From Aselliscus stoliczkanus (taxonomy: Eukaryota > Chordata > Mammalia > Chiroptera > Hipposideridae): a stretch of DNA of 64,000 nt. Of the stretch, positions 34,537 through 46,249 are shown in pieces (the first letter of the stretch is position 1; every line of letters starts with the position of its first letter). The DNA lies in assembly GCA_033961575.1 (NCBI GenBank), contig CM066728.1, positions 30,628,352 to 30,692,351 of the forward strand. The letters run 5' to 3'. A program made the translations under genes and the position numbers. The notes under the pieces are model-generated. The model was not told the origin of the DNA, did no database searches, and saw only the letters and a program-made list of their open reading frames with translations.

Positions 34537-34849
34537 AGAGAAGATCTGGAACAAATATGGCCAAAGGATAACATTTTTAAATTTGGGGTTAACTACCAAT
34601 ATGGACACTGTTACATTATCCCTTGTATTCTTTGTATATTGTTCTGTCTTTTTGAAGTTTTTGTCAAGAAAAGTTATCACATGTTACTTTTCTTTAAATT
34701 TCCTTTTTTGAAAGATAACAGCCATATTTCATATTTGATCGATGCTTTGAAAACAGCCAATTAAAATAAATCTGACTAATATGGTAAGCACTTAATAGAT
34801 ACTAAGTTCCATGAAAATAACATATCAGTAACCTATAAACTACTATCCT

Positions 34850-35000
34850 CAAGAAGCTTAGGGATAAAAAGAGAAGAAATAGGTGAATTACATAAATAAA
34901 TATGACTTAATGTATGTTAGAAATGTTAAAATCTGGAGTAATCTTAAAGGTGGATTTGGGATGAGGTAAGAATTCTGGAGAAGGTACAAGCTGAAAAAAA
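34850..35000 (-). mobile_element. Possible old LINE (L2-like) fragment
   Basis: 'ctcaagaagcttagggataaa...gtgaattacataaataaata' resembles a recurrent old mammalian LINE passage. Low certainty. Confidence 0.35.
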
Positions 35001-35649
35001 GCAAATAGGCAGGTAACTCAGTATATATTTAGGAAACAGGGAATCGTGTAGCTTACCTTAAATACTAGTCATAAGTGTGGAAGTAGGGAGAAGCTGGCAT
35101 GGTTGCTTAGGGCAGTAAGCACACATTTTTCCCTACATACTAGTACAATGAAAAACTGTATTCTAACTTCCAAGTCCAATAGGAAATAAAAGGACATAAA
35201 ACATTGTTTTCTAATATTTTTGCTCTGTGTCATTGTTCTCAACCCAGGATGAGCATCATACTGATTTTATATCTTCTTTTTTAAGAGATGTGGGGGCAAA
35301 GATGAGTTTTGGGATTAATGCAAGTTACAAATCAATCAGAAGGTATTGCAGCATCCAGCCTCTAGGCATTAACTAAATCAGCAATATAACATTTAAAGAA
35401 AGGCATGAGAGTGGAAATTAACAGGCAGTCATTTAGTAGTAAATTTTAATATATTTCTTTTAGTTATTGCTGAGAAAAAATATGCAAAAAACGTGGTATT
35501 AAAAGGTTTCTACATAGATAAAAATACCTCATACCTTATAAACATAGATTATATTTGTGTTCAAACATTTACCTAATATAGATAAAATTGAAATAAAAGT
35601 TAATCAACACATGTCGGTCTAATAGAAAAGCCGATACTGGCTGACCTAG
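35001..35649. other. Unassigned AT-rich DNA
   Basis: Nothing recognised. Confidence 0.45.
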
Positions 35650-35840
35650 CACAGTGCTGTCTGAAGAATGTTCTGCAAAGATTAAATGTTCTGTCTGCAT
35701 TGTATAGAACTCCAGCTGCTTGGCACATGTGGCTGTGAGTACTGCAAATGTGGCACTGCATTTTTTATTTTATTTAATTGATTTAAATTTCAAGGTCACA
35801 TGGCTACTGCATTGGATAACCCACCTCTATTTTATATATT
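35650..35840 (+). mobile_element. hAT-Charlie MER-type element
   Basis: 'agcacagtgctgtctgaaga', 'gcacatgtggctgtgagtac', 'gcaaatgtggcactgcattt', 'aaggtcacatggctactgca' follow a common MER element whose ends are complements of one another. Decayed. Confidence 0.65.
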
Positions 35841-35904
35841 TATGTTGCCAAGTGGTTGAATTTTTAAATTCTCTGTATCTATCATTCATTTCAGGTTTCA
35901 CTGA

Positions 35905-35980
35905 AAGGTGGATTCACCCTTCCCTGGTTCCCCAATGCTGTTCCCCTCTCCCAATTCCCCAATAAAATCTTTTTAAAAAA
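35905..35980 (+). mobile_element. 3' tail fragment of a long SINE
   Basis: Only the tail is present: 'ctggttccccaatgctgttc' and 'cccaataaaatctttttaaa'. The same tail ends the SINEs at 15556 and 23407. It is heavily 5'-truncated. Confidence 0.8.
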
Positions 35981-36744
35981 GAATGTTTATTGTGAATAGC
36001 ATTGGTAGGTCCCCAAAAAAGAATAGAATAGTGTCTAGCTAACAAAACAAGTGATAACTAAGATAGAGGTATTTTTACTAAATGTTAGTCTAAAGGAGAG
36101 CAACCTGACTTAAAGCTTCTTAGTTTTATGAGAGCTAGTAAAAAATATTTAATACTTTAAACATATTTTTTATTCATTTATTAAATATATCTGATGAATG
36201 TTAATGCATTTTTATATCACCTGATTAAACAGAAAAGCAGTACACCATTTCAAATGTCCTGAAATGCCTGAAACTTGAAATTGCTTCAATAGCTGCGCTG
36301 TTTAGTTCTGATTAGTTTCAGAAAGCAGTAAGTGATTCATTGCGACAGTAATTTAAAGGAACTCTCTCAAGATTAGTATCCTGCACTGAACATTTAACAT
36401 ATTTCTCCTTGTAACACTTTTAGAATTTATGTGTTCTCTTTCCAAATAAATGCAAACATGCATTTAAGCTATCAAGAAAATAAATGAACCAAATTATGCC
36501 AGTGACCCGTACATGAAGATACTATCATAACAAATAAATTTACATCATTGAGGAACAACATTCAAATGTGGTACAAAAAACTCCCCCAGAATATAGCAAC
36601 AAAGAACATGAAAAACTAGGGTGGGGATAATGTTTCAAAAATATCAAAAGCAATTTGAAAAATTAATTATTTTAAGGTTAAAAGTAATTGTCTAAGATTA
36701 AGTAATTCAGCTATAGAGCATTTGAATTGCAAAAGAACCATGGC
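35981..36744. other. Unassigned AT-rich DNA
   Basis: No gene or element recognised. Confidence 0.45.
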
Positions 36745-36758
36745 TAGAAGTATTTTCT

Positions 36759-37962
36759 TTTTTTTAATTTTTTTTATTTGTTTTATTTTTTAAAAATTCC
36801 TTTATTGTGAAATAAACATTAAAAAAATTAGTTTCAGGTGTACAACACAGTGCAATAGTTATACTTTTTACCTGTCAAAGTGAAAACCTCCCCTCCCCCA
36901 ATTTGCCACCCCACTCCCCCCACCATATCATACTATCTATTACAATTGCTTTGACTCCCTTCCTCAGTACAATCCACATCCCGTGACTATCTATATATTC
37001 AGTTACAGTTGGCATACAATATTATACAACATCAGCTTCATGTGTACAGTGCAGTGATCAAGCCTCTACTCCATCCATGAAGTGGTCTCCCTAACAAGAC
37101 ATGTGACTATCTGACACGCCACAAAATTTTTACAACATTATTATATTCCCTGAACTGTCTTTCATATCCCTGTGGTAATATTGTAGTTACCTATTTTTGC
37201 TGTCTAATCCCGTCCCCTTGTCCCTCATCCCCACCCCACTCCCAAATAGCAACCCTGTTTTTCCTCTATATCTATGAGACTGTTTCTGTTTGCTTTGCTC
37301 ATTCATTCAGTTTTTCAGATTCCACATATAAGTGAGATCATATGGTATTTGTCTTTCTCCGACTGACTTATTTCACTTAACATAATAGTCTCTAGGTCCA
37401 TCCATATCGTTGCAAATGGTATGATTTCATTTTTCTTTATAGCGGAGTAATACTCCATTGTATAAATGTACCACAATTTCTTAAGCCAGTCGTCTACCGA
37501 TGGGCATAAATAGCGCTGCAATAAACATAGGGGTGCATATATTTTTTGAATTAGCGTCTTGGATTCCTCTGGGTAGATACCCAAGAGTGGAATTGCTGGG
37601 TCATACGGCAGTTCCATTTCCAGTTTTTTGAGATACCTCCATACTGATTTCCATAATGGCTGCACCAATCTGCAGTCCCACCAACAGCGCACCAGGTTCC
37701 CTTTTCTCCACAACCTCACCAGCACTTGTTTGTTGATTTATTGATGATAGCCATTCTGACCGGAGTGAGGTGGTATCTCATTGTGGTTTTTATTTGCATT
37801 TCTCTGACGATTAGTGAGGTTGAACATTTTTTCATATGCCTGTTGGCCATCTGTACGTCCTCTTTAGAGAAATGCCTCTTCATATCCTCTGCGCATTTTT
37901 TAATTGGGTTGTTTGCTTTTTTGGTGTTGGGTTTCATGAATGTTTTATAAATTTTGGATATT
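36759..37962 (-). mobile_element. 5'-truncated LINE-1 with exact target duplication
   Basis: Poly-T and 'agtttcaggtgtacaacaca' open the 3' UTR at the left. ORF2 C-terminal sequence follows to the truncation at 37962. The exact 14-base duplication TAGAAGTATTTTCT occurs at 36745-36758 and 37963-37976. This is textbook target-primed reverse transcription. About 1.2 kb of the L1 was copied. Confidence 0.97.
37315..37962 (-). pseudogene. L1 ORF2 C-terminal remnant
   Basis: Two overlapping open frames (37716-37937, then 37315-37725) give the ORF2 end: '[18 protein letters not shown]', '[14 protein letters not shown]', 'WYIYTMEYYSAIKKNEI' and a terminal 'HMISLICGI'. The change of frame at about 37720 is a single indel. 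This covers the C-terminal segment after the reverse transcriptase. 5' truncation already makes it non-functional. Confidence 0.93.
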
Positions 37963-37987
37963 TAGAAGTATTTTCTGTAAGTGTGGA

Positions 37988-38101
37988 TAGCCGGCCGAGT
38001 TGCGTGCTGGTTTGGAGCTGGCTTGGGATGCTGGCGGCCCCGGTTCGGATCCCACATGTGAGGGCCGATGACACAGCCCTTAGGAAAAAACAAAAAAAAA
38101 G
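37988..38101 (+). mobile_element. Short tRNA-derived SINE (left member of pair)
   Basis: CCGGCCGAGTTGCGTGCTGG start and 'cggttcggatcccacatgtg', ending '...gacacagcccttagg' with an A tail. More diverged than its right-hand neighbour. No duplication of its own is seen at its A tail. Confidence 0.9.
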
Positions 38102-38128
38102 TTTATTTCTGAAAAAAAATCCATATTT

Positions 38129-38228
38129 GGGCCGGCCGAGTGGCGCGGTGGTTAAACGCTGGCTTGGGAAGCCAGCGGCCCCAGTTCGGATCCCACATAT
38201 GAGGGCCAGTGACATTGCCCTCAATAGA

Positions 38229-38279
<51 letters not shown>

Positions 38280-38284
38280 AATAA
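38129..38284 (+). mobile_element. Short tRNA-derived SINE with long AAAT tail (right member of pair)
   Basis: GGGCCGGCCGAGTGGCGCGG start, perfect hairpin at 38158-38176, 'gacattgccctc' end, then about 60 bases of AAAT repeats. AAGTGTGGA at 37979-37987 is repeated at 38285-38293, so the duplication encloses both SINEs. Confidence 0.95.
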
Positions 38285-38293
38285 AAGTGTGGA

Positions 38294-38567
38294 CCAAGCA
38301 TAAATTTTAATTTCTCAATAAGTCCTCTGAGGATAAAAAATTGAAAACCAACTAAAGATACGCTCCACAGAAGTGTTATGTATTACACTGACAAATGAAC
38401 ATTGATAACATCAGATATTACTCTTTCACTTTCATTTCTTTGACTAGATTAAGACTATATAGTGTGCCTCCAAAAATGGAAACTTAGATTCATATTAGAA
38501 TGTATTTGCATATGTATAGATACGTGTGTGTAAATATGCATATACATGTATATACATATAAACATCT

Positions 38568-38622
<55 letters not shown>

Positions 38623-40339
38623 TGAACTATAAAATTGTGCTTTATTACCCTATATACTTCACATGCCTGGGACTTTTGGGTAAAGGTTAGATATATAGGT
38701 TTTGAATTAAACTATAAAAAAGTAATTTGTTTTTTTGAAAATTTAGAGAAGCAGTTTGTTGCACATTATACAATTTTATAATTTATATGTTATATTTAAT
38801 ACTGAGGATAATTTTTTTTTTGTAAAGAAACTTAACTAAAATCTGGAAATAAGGCATAAAAGGGCTTTATGTTTTTTCAGTGACTTACTAGAACACTACT
38901 TATCAGACTAGGGCATCTGACTTTCTAAGGGAATGTGACTTAGTTGACTTACTGTTAACATGGATTCTTACTGTTTACTATTAACATGGATTTACTATTG
39001 ACATGGATTCTGTCACGTTATGGATTAACATGCAGAAAATACATAATATGCAAGCTATTTTTCATAATAGTGATGCAATTTATTTCTGTCTTGTAGAGAA
39101 GATAATTCCCAAGGTTATAATTTTATTAGTCATTTCAAAAAAACGTATCTAAGCTATCTTTTTCTAAGGTTTTTTTCACTTATTATTATGCTTTTTTTGT
39201 ATTCTCTCTTGAACCATTTTTGTCATTCTGTTGGCCCATCATTAATGAGTCAAACAAAACTTTGACACATGCTCACCATTAATTTATATGACAATTATGC
39301 TAGGAACATTTTGTTCTTGATTACTATTATATATTATTGACAAAATATTTAAAAGCCAGCAGAATTTAACTTATTTGACTTAATGGAATGCTAGGTGATA
39401 TGTAGCATTAAGAAAAAAACAGTTACATGATATTTTAGGCTGACATAAGCCAAGAAAGAGTATAATTTCTGGGTGAAATAGCTTACAATTCTCCATACAC
39501 TATCTGTTTATCACAATCAACACAATGACCATCAGAAGAGGATGCAACTCTCTAAAGTTCCCATTTAGTAGTGTTTTTAAACCACCATTATCATTAAAGC
39601 AACATTCATTATATATCTGTTTTGCTGAGTAGCAGATGAATCAATTTAATAACAGGACTCTTGCCTCCTGGGAAACAGACAAATTAAAACAAATACTAGT
39701 AATAAATTCAAGGGCAATCTGATATACAAATAAGTTTATGAACAGATTAAATGAATGAGATGACCCTTTATTTTAAAAAGAAAAGAAAATGTTTGTATCT
39801 CATTCAGGGGTTAAGGAATACTGTGATTTTTCAGGCACACACATCTTGTGACTGAATGACAATCCCCAACTCTATTTTTGAGATTTGGTTATGAGTGGAC
39901 TGTGGACTTTTTGTAATTTTTTTTTTTTCTTTTCGTGGGCCAATCAATGGTCATGGTTAGGAATGTATTAAGTACCGATGGGGGTGGGGCCCTAAAAACT
40001 TCAAGAGTGGATTTCTGGGTTTAAGGAGTTTATCCACATAAGTGTTTTATTAATCAATTTCAGTTATATTCTTTTTCTATTCAACCAGTTTTTAGTAATT
40101 GTAAAACTCTGCAAAAGCCTCTGAAATATTTATTTTGAAACCAAGATCTGAGTGCTATATGGGCTCATTGATACTGGGGTGTTATTGCTTCTTGGCCCTG
40201 TGAAGGGACAGAGCTAAGAAATTAAACTACAACTTCATACTGTACCTCCAAATTCAGTCCAGCTCCATAGGCTACTCTTGACAAAATTCTTATTTTTGTC
40301 CCCTTCTTCCACAGTGAGAAAACCATGACTAGAATCTAT
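38294..40339. other. Unassigned AT-rich DNA
   Basis: No gene or identified element apart from the (AT)n run at 38571. The small direct repeats 'taacatggattcttactgtt' and 'ttaacatggatttactattg' lie at about 38957-39005. Confidence 0.45.
38571..38618. repeat. (AT)n microsatellite
   Basis: Uninterrupted AT dinucleotide of about 48 bases. Confidence 0.97.
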
Positions 40340-40372
40340 AGTGATGTCACCTCTCTCAATCCTAATAGTGTA

Positions 40373-40944
40373 TGAGGTCAGACAATGAAGTTTGCAAACT
40401 CATCCTAGGAAAAGTGCTACATACCTCATTGTTCAATTGATCACTACAGTTATCTTCAAAGTACTCCCTTTGGGAAGTTATGCACTGATGCCAGCACCTA
40501 GTCCACCCTTCAGAGCAATTTTGGAACTCTTTTTCTGGAATGGCCATTAGAGCTGTCGTCGTATTACCCTTGTTGTCCTGAATGTCATCAAAATGTCTCC
40601 CTTCCAATATTTCCTTTATCTTTGGGTAAAGAAAGAAGTCACTGGGGGCCAGATCAGGTGAGTAGGGAGGGTGTTCCAATACAGTTATTTGTTTACTAGC
40701 TAAAAACTCCCTCATAGATGGTGCCATGTGAGCTGGTGCATTGTTGTGATGAAGAGCCATGAATTATAGGCAAAAAGTTCAGGTTGTCTAACTTTTTCAT
40801 GCAGCCTTTTCAGCACTTCCAATAGTAAACTTGATTAACTGTTTGTCCAGTTGGTACAAATTCATAATGAATAATCCCTCTAATATAAAAAAAAGTTAGC
40901 AACATTCGTTGCAACAAGTTCACAAATTTAATTGTCAGACCTTG
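40373..40944 (-). mobile_element. Internally deleted mariner, 572 bp
   Basis: Ends TGAGGTCAGACAATGAAGTT (left) and CAAGGTCTGACAATTAAATT (complement of right), each next to TA (40371-40372 and 40945-40946). The inside codes only for the C-terminal half of a mariner transposase on the minus strand. The 5' half is missing, with the terminal repeat joined almost directly to mid-transposase sequence. Same structure as 55111-55648. Confidence 0.93.
40430..40930 (-). pseudogene. Mariner transposase C-terminal half, catalytic residue changed
   Basis: The open frame from 40760 shows the mariner signature: 'HHNNAPAH' (residues 4-11) and 'PPYSPDLAPSDFF' (residues 31-43). The 34-residue gap between residues 6 and 41 is the D34D spacing of mariner catalytic aspartates, but residue 6 is N instead of D. 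Upstream 'IIHYEFVPTGQ'-type sequence is present in other frames. The first catalytic aspartate and the DNA-binding domain are deleted. The frame also overruns the element by about 10 bases. Inactive. Confidence 0.92.
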
Positions 40945-41015
40945 TAAATAATGTGTCTTCTCTCTTTTTTCTTGGTTAATCTGGCTAGAGATTTATCAAT
41001 TTATTTGATGCGAAA

Positions 41016-41532
41016 GAACCAGCTTCCTGCTATAAAGGCTTGTGACAAAGATGAGGTGGAGCAGGAACATGTAAAACCATGCTCTGGAAATTAGCAGTTT
41101 TTCTCTGTTTAGTTATATTTATCTTGATGTTTAGGCATTTGCTATCTTCAAGTTATATGGAAGGTATATTTTTGTATAATTATTTTTCTTCTTTTGTATT
41201 GTGTATAGATGGATTACTGAAAGATGGACTTCTTGGAGGCCACTATTGTCTTCCACTATCTAGAAATCAAGAACATAAATTTTAATCTACAATATTAATC
41301 CAGTGTTGAGTTAAGGATGTTCTAATATAAATCAATAATTAGTGATATTACCATATTGATTATGTGTTTAAAAGACACTTGCGATAGTTCTGATTCTTTA
41401 AAAGTCTTAATAAGCAATGATGGGGATTTCCTTAGCATACTAAATTATATTTATCCCCAAATACTGTCACCATCATATACAATGAGGAAAAACTCAGAAT
41501 TTTCATTAATATCAGTAATAAGCTATGTACAT
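41016..41532. other. Unassigned DNA
   Basis: Nothing recognised between the two L1 pieces. Confidence 0.45.
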
Positions 41533-41864
41533 TTGCTTTTTATTATTTTTAAATTATAGTCGACATACATTATATTAGTTTAAGGTGTACAACACAGTGA
41601 TTAGACATTATATACTTAACAAAGTAATTCCCCCAATAAGTCTAGTACCCACCTGGCACCATACATATGTAGTTATTACAATATTATTGGCTATACTCGT
41701 ATTCCCTATGCTGTATTTTACATCTCCATGACTATTTTTATAACTGGCAATTTGTACTTCTTAATCTTTTTCACCTTTTCTGCCCCTCCCCCAACCCTTC
41801 TCCGATATGGCAACCATCAGTTTGTTTTTTGTATCAGTTTATTCTTTCTTTATTTTGTTTCTTA

Positions 41865-44800
41865 GATTCCATATGTAAGTGAAATCACATGGTATTTATC
41901 TTTTTCTGACTTATTTCCTTAGCATGATACCATCTGGTTCCATCCATGTGTCACAAATGGCAAGTTTTCATTCAACTATTTTATGGCTGAGTAATATGCC
42001 ATTATATATATTCACACTTCTTTTTTATCCACTGATGTGTGTATGAAGGAACTTAGGTCCCTTCTCTATATTTGCTATTGTAAATAATCCTGCAGTGAAC
42101 TTGGCACATGTTTCTTTTTAAATTAATGTTTCATATTTCTTCAGATAAACCCAGAAGTAGGACTGCTGGGTCATATGGTAGTTCAAATTTTAATATTTTG
42201 AGGAATGTCCATACTGCTTTCCATAGTGGCTGCACCAATTTAAAATCCCACCAACAGTGCATGAGTATTTGCATTTCTCCACATCCTCACCGTACTTGCT
42301 GTTTATGGATTTATTGATGATAGCCATTCTGACAGGTGTGAGATGATATCTCATTGTGGTTTTAATTTGCATTTCCCTGATGATTAGCGATGTTGAGCAT
42401 CTTTTCATATGTCTGTTGACCATCTGTATGTCCTCCGTGGAGAAATTTCTATTCATGTCTTCTGCCATTTTTTTAATCGGATTTTTTTTTTTTGATGTTG
42501 AGCTATGTGAGTTCTTTATATATTTTGAATATTAGCCCCTTATCTGATATATAATTTGCAAATATCTTTTCTCATTCAGAACATTGCCTTTTGTTTTGCT
42601 GATAGTTTCCTTTGAAGTGCACAAATGTTTTAGTTTGATATAATCCCATTTATTTTTGCTATTTTTGTTTTTGTCCTTGGGGATATATTCAAAAAAATAC
42701 TGCTAAGACCAATGTCAAAGAGTTTATTCCTGTTTTGTTTTAGGAGTTTTATGGTTTCAGGTCTTAAATTTAAATCTTTAATCCATTTTGAGGTTATTCT
42801 TATATAGGGTGTAAAAAATTCTTCTAGCGTTCACTTTTTTGCATGTATCTGTCCAGTTTTCCCAATACCATTAATTGAAGAAACTGATTTTACTCTATTG
42901 TATAGTCTTCCCTCTTTTGTTGTATATTAATTGACCATACAGGTGAGGGTTTATTTCTGTACTCCCTATTTTGTACCATTGAGCTATGTGTCTGTTTTTA
43001 TGCCAGCACCATGCTGTTTTGGTTATTATATGCTTGTATATTGATATCAGGTAGGGCGATACTTCCAACTTTGTGCTTCTTTCTCAAGATTGCTTTTGCT
43101 CTTTGGGGTCCTCTGCAGTTCTATATACATTTGTTCAATTCTGTGAAAAATAGCATTGGTATTTTAATAAGAATGGCATTGGATATGTAGATTACTTTGA
43201 GTAGATGGGCATTTTAATGATATTAATTCTCCAATTCATGACCACAGTATATTATTCCATTTATTTGTGTCTTCTTCAATTATTTACTTAATGTCTTATA
43301 GTTTTTAGAGTACAGGTCATTTATCTCTTGGTTAAATTTATTCCTAGGTATTTATTATTTCTGATGCAATTATAAATTGGACACTTAGGAATCTTTTTCT
43401 TAATTTCTCAATCTGTTCATTATTGGTATACAAAAATGCAACTTATTTCTGAGTATTACATCTGTATCCTGCTACATTACTGAATTCATTTATCAGTTCT
43501 AATTTTTTTAGCGGAATTTTTAAGGTTTTCTCTATGTATTATCATGTTATCTGTAAATCATGGCAGATTTACTTTCTTTCTAGTTTGTACTTCTTTTATT
43601 TTCCTTATCCAATTGCTGTGGCTAGGACTACCAATATTGTGTTTAAAAAGAGTCATAAAGGTGGACATCCTAGCCTTGTTGATGATCTCAAAAATAAAGT
43701 TCTCAGGTTTTCATTGTTGAGTGTATTAGCTGTGGGTTTGTTATATGAGTAAATGGCCTTTATTATGTTGAAGAATATTTCCTCTATCCCCATTTTGTTG
43801 AGAGTTTTTATCAAAAATGGATGTTGGATTTTGTCAAATACTTTTTTCTGTATCTACTGATATGATCAAAATTATTATCCTTCATTTTGTTTATGGCATA
43901 TCACATTAATTGATTTATGGACACATCCCAGGAATGAATCCCACTTGATCATGGTATATAGTCTTTTTAATGTATTGCTGCAATAGGTTTGCTAATATTT
44001 TGTTGAGGATTTTTGTATGTATGTTCCTCAGAAACATAAGACTGTAATTTTCTTTTATTGTAGTGTCCCTGCCTGGTTTTGGTGTTAGAGTAATGCTGAC
44101 ATCATAAAATGAGTTTGCAGCCTTCCCTCCTCTTCAATTTTTTGGAATAGTTTGAGAAAGATAGGTATGAATTCTTATTTTAATGTTTGGTAAATTTCAC
44201 CTGTGAAGCCATCTTGTCTAGGACTTTTGATTGTTGGGAATTTTTTGATTACTGACTCAATTTCATTACTAGTAATCCATCTGTTTAGATTTTCTGTTTC
44301 ATCCTTTTTCAGTCTTGGAAGACTATACATATGTTTCTAGGAATTTATCCATTTCTTCCACATTGTCCAATTTGTTGGCCTATAATTGTTCATAGTATTT
44401 TCTTATAATTCTTTTTATTTATACGGTGTCAGTTTTCATTTCTGTTTCTTGTCTGATTTTTTTTTCTTGTCTGATTTTATTTATTTGAGCCCCCTCTCTT
44501 TTTCCTTGATGATTCTGGCTGAAGGTTTATCAATTTCGTTTATGTTTTCAAAGAATTAGCTTTTGATATCATTGATCTTTCTATTGTGTCAATTTTTAGC
44601 CTCTGATTTTGTGTATTTTTACACTGATCTTTAATTATTTCCTTCCTTCTACTCACTTTGGACTTTGTTTGTTGTTCTTTTTCTAGATCCTTTAGGTAGA
44701 AGATTACATGGTTTATTTGAGATTTTTCTTGTTTCTTGAGGTAGGCCTGTATTAGAAGTGTGTTGACTGTGCCATAGAATTTGGGTTGTGTTTTCATTTT

Positions 44801-45589
44801 CATTTGTCTCAAAGTAACTTTTGATTTACTCTTTGATCTCATTGTTGCCATATTCATTGTTTAGCCTTCATGTGTTTGTGTGTTTTTTAATTTTGTTCTT
44901 ATAATTGATTTCTAGTTTCATACGATTATCATAGAGAAGATGCATGGTATTATTTCAATCTCTTTGTAAATTTATTAAGACTAACTTTGTGGCCTAAAAG
45001 GTGGTCTATCCTAGAAAATGTTTAATGTGCAGTCTAAAAGAATGTATGTTCTACTGCTTTTGGGTGAAATGTTAAAAAATATCAATTATGTTCATATACT
45101 CTAATATGCCATTTAAGACCAATCTTTCCTTGTTAATTTTCTGCCTGGATGACCTATCTGTGATGTCATTGAGGGTTAAAGTCCCCTAATATTGCACATT
45201 ACTGTTGACCCCTCCTTTTATATCTGTCAATATTTACTTTATATAGTTAAATGTTCCTATGTTGGGTGCATAGATGTTTGTAAGAGTTATATATTCTTGT
45301 TGGAATGATTCCTTTATCATAATAACTACATTATCTGGTGTTACAGCATTTATTTTAAAGACTATTTTGTCTGATTTAAGTATTGCTGCTCCAGATTTTT
45401 TTGTTTCTATTTGCATAAAAAATTTTTTTTCCAGCCCTTTACTTTTAGACTGAAGCAAGTATCTTTTAGGCAGCATATATACAGTTCTTGTGTTTTTTTG
45501 GTCCATTCAGCCATGCTTTGTCTTTTTATTGGAGCATTTAGTCCACTTACATTTAAAGTAATTATTAATATGTATGTAGTTATTGCCAT
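41865..45589 (-). pseudogene. L1 ORF2 remnant (endonuclease / reverse transcriptase)
   Basis: Starts 'MAITTYILIITLNVSGLNAP' at 45589, the endonuclease N-terminus. 'GLEKKFFMQIETKKSGAAIL' and 'ITLTNIYAPNIGTFNYIK' follow in the frame 45234-45506, one indel later. Near the 3' end '[18 protein letters not shown]' (42190-42468) matches the C-terminal region. The homologue of the final 'SLICGI' stop lies near 41865. Multiple stops and frameshifts mean no active protein. Confidence 0.92.
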
Positions 45590-45868
45590 TTTATTGTTTT
45601 CTGGTTGTTTCTGTAGTTCTCTTTCTTCTCTTGCTCTCTTGTATATTTATAGCTTTCTATAGTGCTACGTATGGATTTATTTCTCTTTATATCTTGAATA
45701 TCTCTTACAGTTTTTGTGATTTTTTGGTTATTACATGCTTCCTATATAACGAGTTATTTTTATAGCAGTCTGTTTTAAGCTAATGGTTGCTTAAGTTCAA
45801 ACACATTCTAAAATCACTACATTTTTTTTACTTACCCCCCACATTTATAGTTTTGTCATAGTTTGTAC

Positions 45869-45869
<1 letters not shown>

Positions 45870-45903
<34 letters not shown>
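45870..45903. repeat. (GT)n microsatellite
   Basis: Seventeen GT units in the L1 inter-ORF spacer. Not present at the equivalent point of the other L1 copies, so it expanded after insertion. Confidence 0.95.
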
Positions 45904-45904
<1 letters not shown>

Positions 45905-45952
45905 CTTAATTTCTTGCTGTATTTATACATGATCTTTCTACTTTTGTCTTTT

Positions 45953-46064
45953 TTTTTTTTTTCTTTTTTTAAAGGGCAGTGTTACTGGCCCTCATATATG
46001 GGATCCGAACTGGGGCCACTGGCATTCCACCCCAGCTGTTAACCACCGCGCAACTGGCCGGCCC
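45953..46064 (-). mobile_element. Short tRNA-derived SINE inside the L1
   Basis: 'aaagggcagtgttactggcc' to 'caactggccggccc'. The exact 16-base duplication TCTACTTTTGTCTTTT lies at 45937-45952 and 46065-46080. It sits in the inter-ORF spacer, so it is younger than the L1. Confidence 0.95.
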
Positions 46065-46249
46065 TCTACTTTTGTCTTTTAACCTTTGTACTAGCTTTCT
46101 AATTGGTTGATCCACTGTTTTTAGTGTTTGCAGATGTCAGTCAGAATTTTTTTTTTCTTTCCTATATTTTCTTATTTTTGATCTTTTCTACTTAAAGAAG
46201 TCTATTTAATATTTCTGGTAATACTGTTGTAGTGGTGATGAACTCCTTT

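Larger units (their letters stand above)
40340..41015 (-). mobile_element. L1 ORF2 fragment split by a mariner
   Basis: 'gtgatgtcacctctctcaat' to the left and 'gtgtcttctctcttttttct...ggctagagatttatcaattt...gaaccagctt' to the right are contiguous in L1 ORF2 (complement). About 100 bases of L1 remain. Confidence 0.8.

Noticed and set aside
37315..37725. Possible host gene of 136 codons
   Set aside because: It is the C-terminal end of L1 ORF2 in a truncated insertion with a target duplication.
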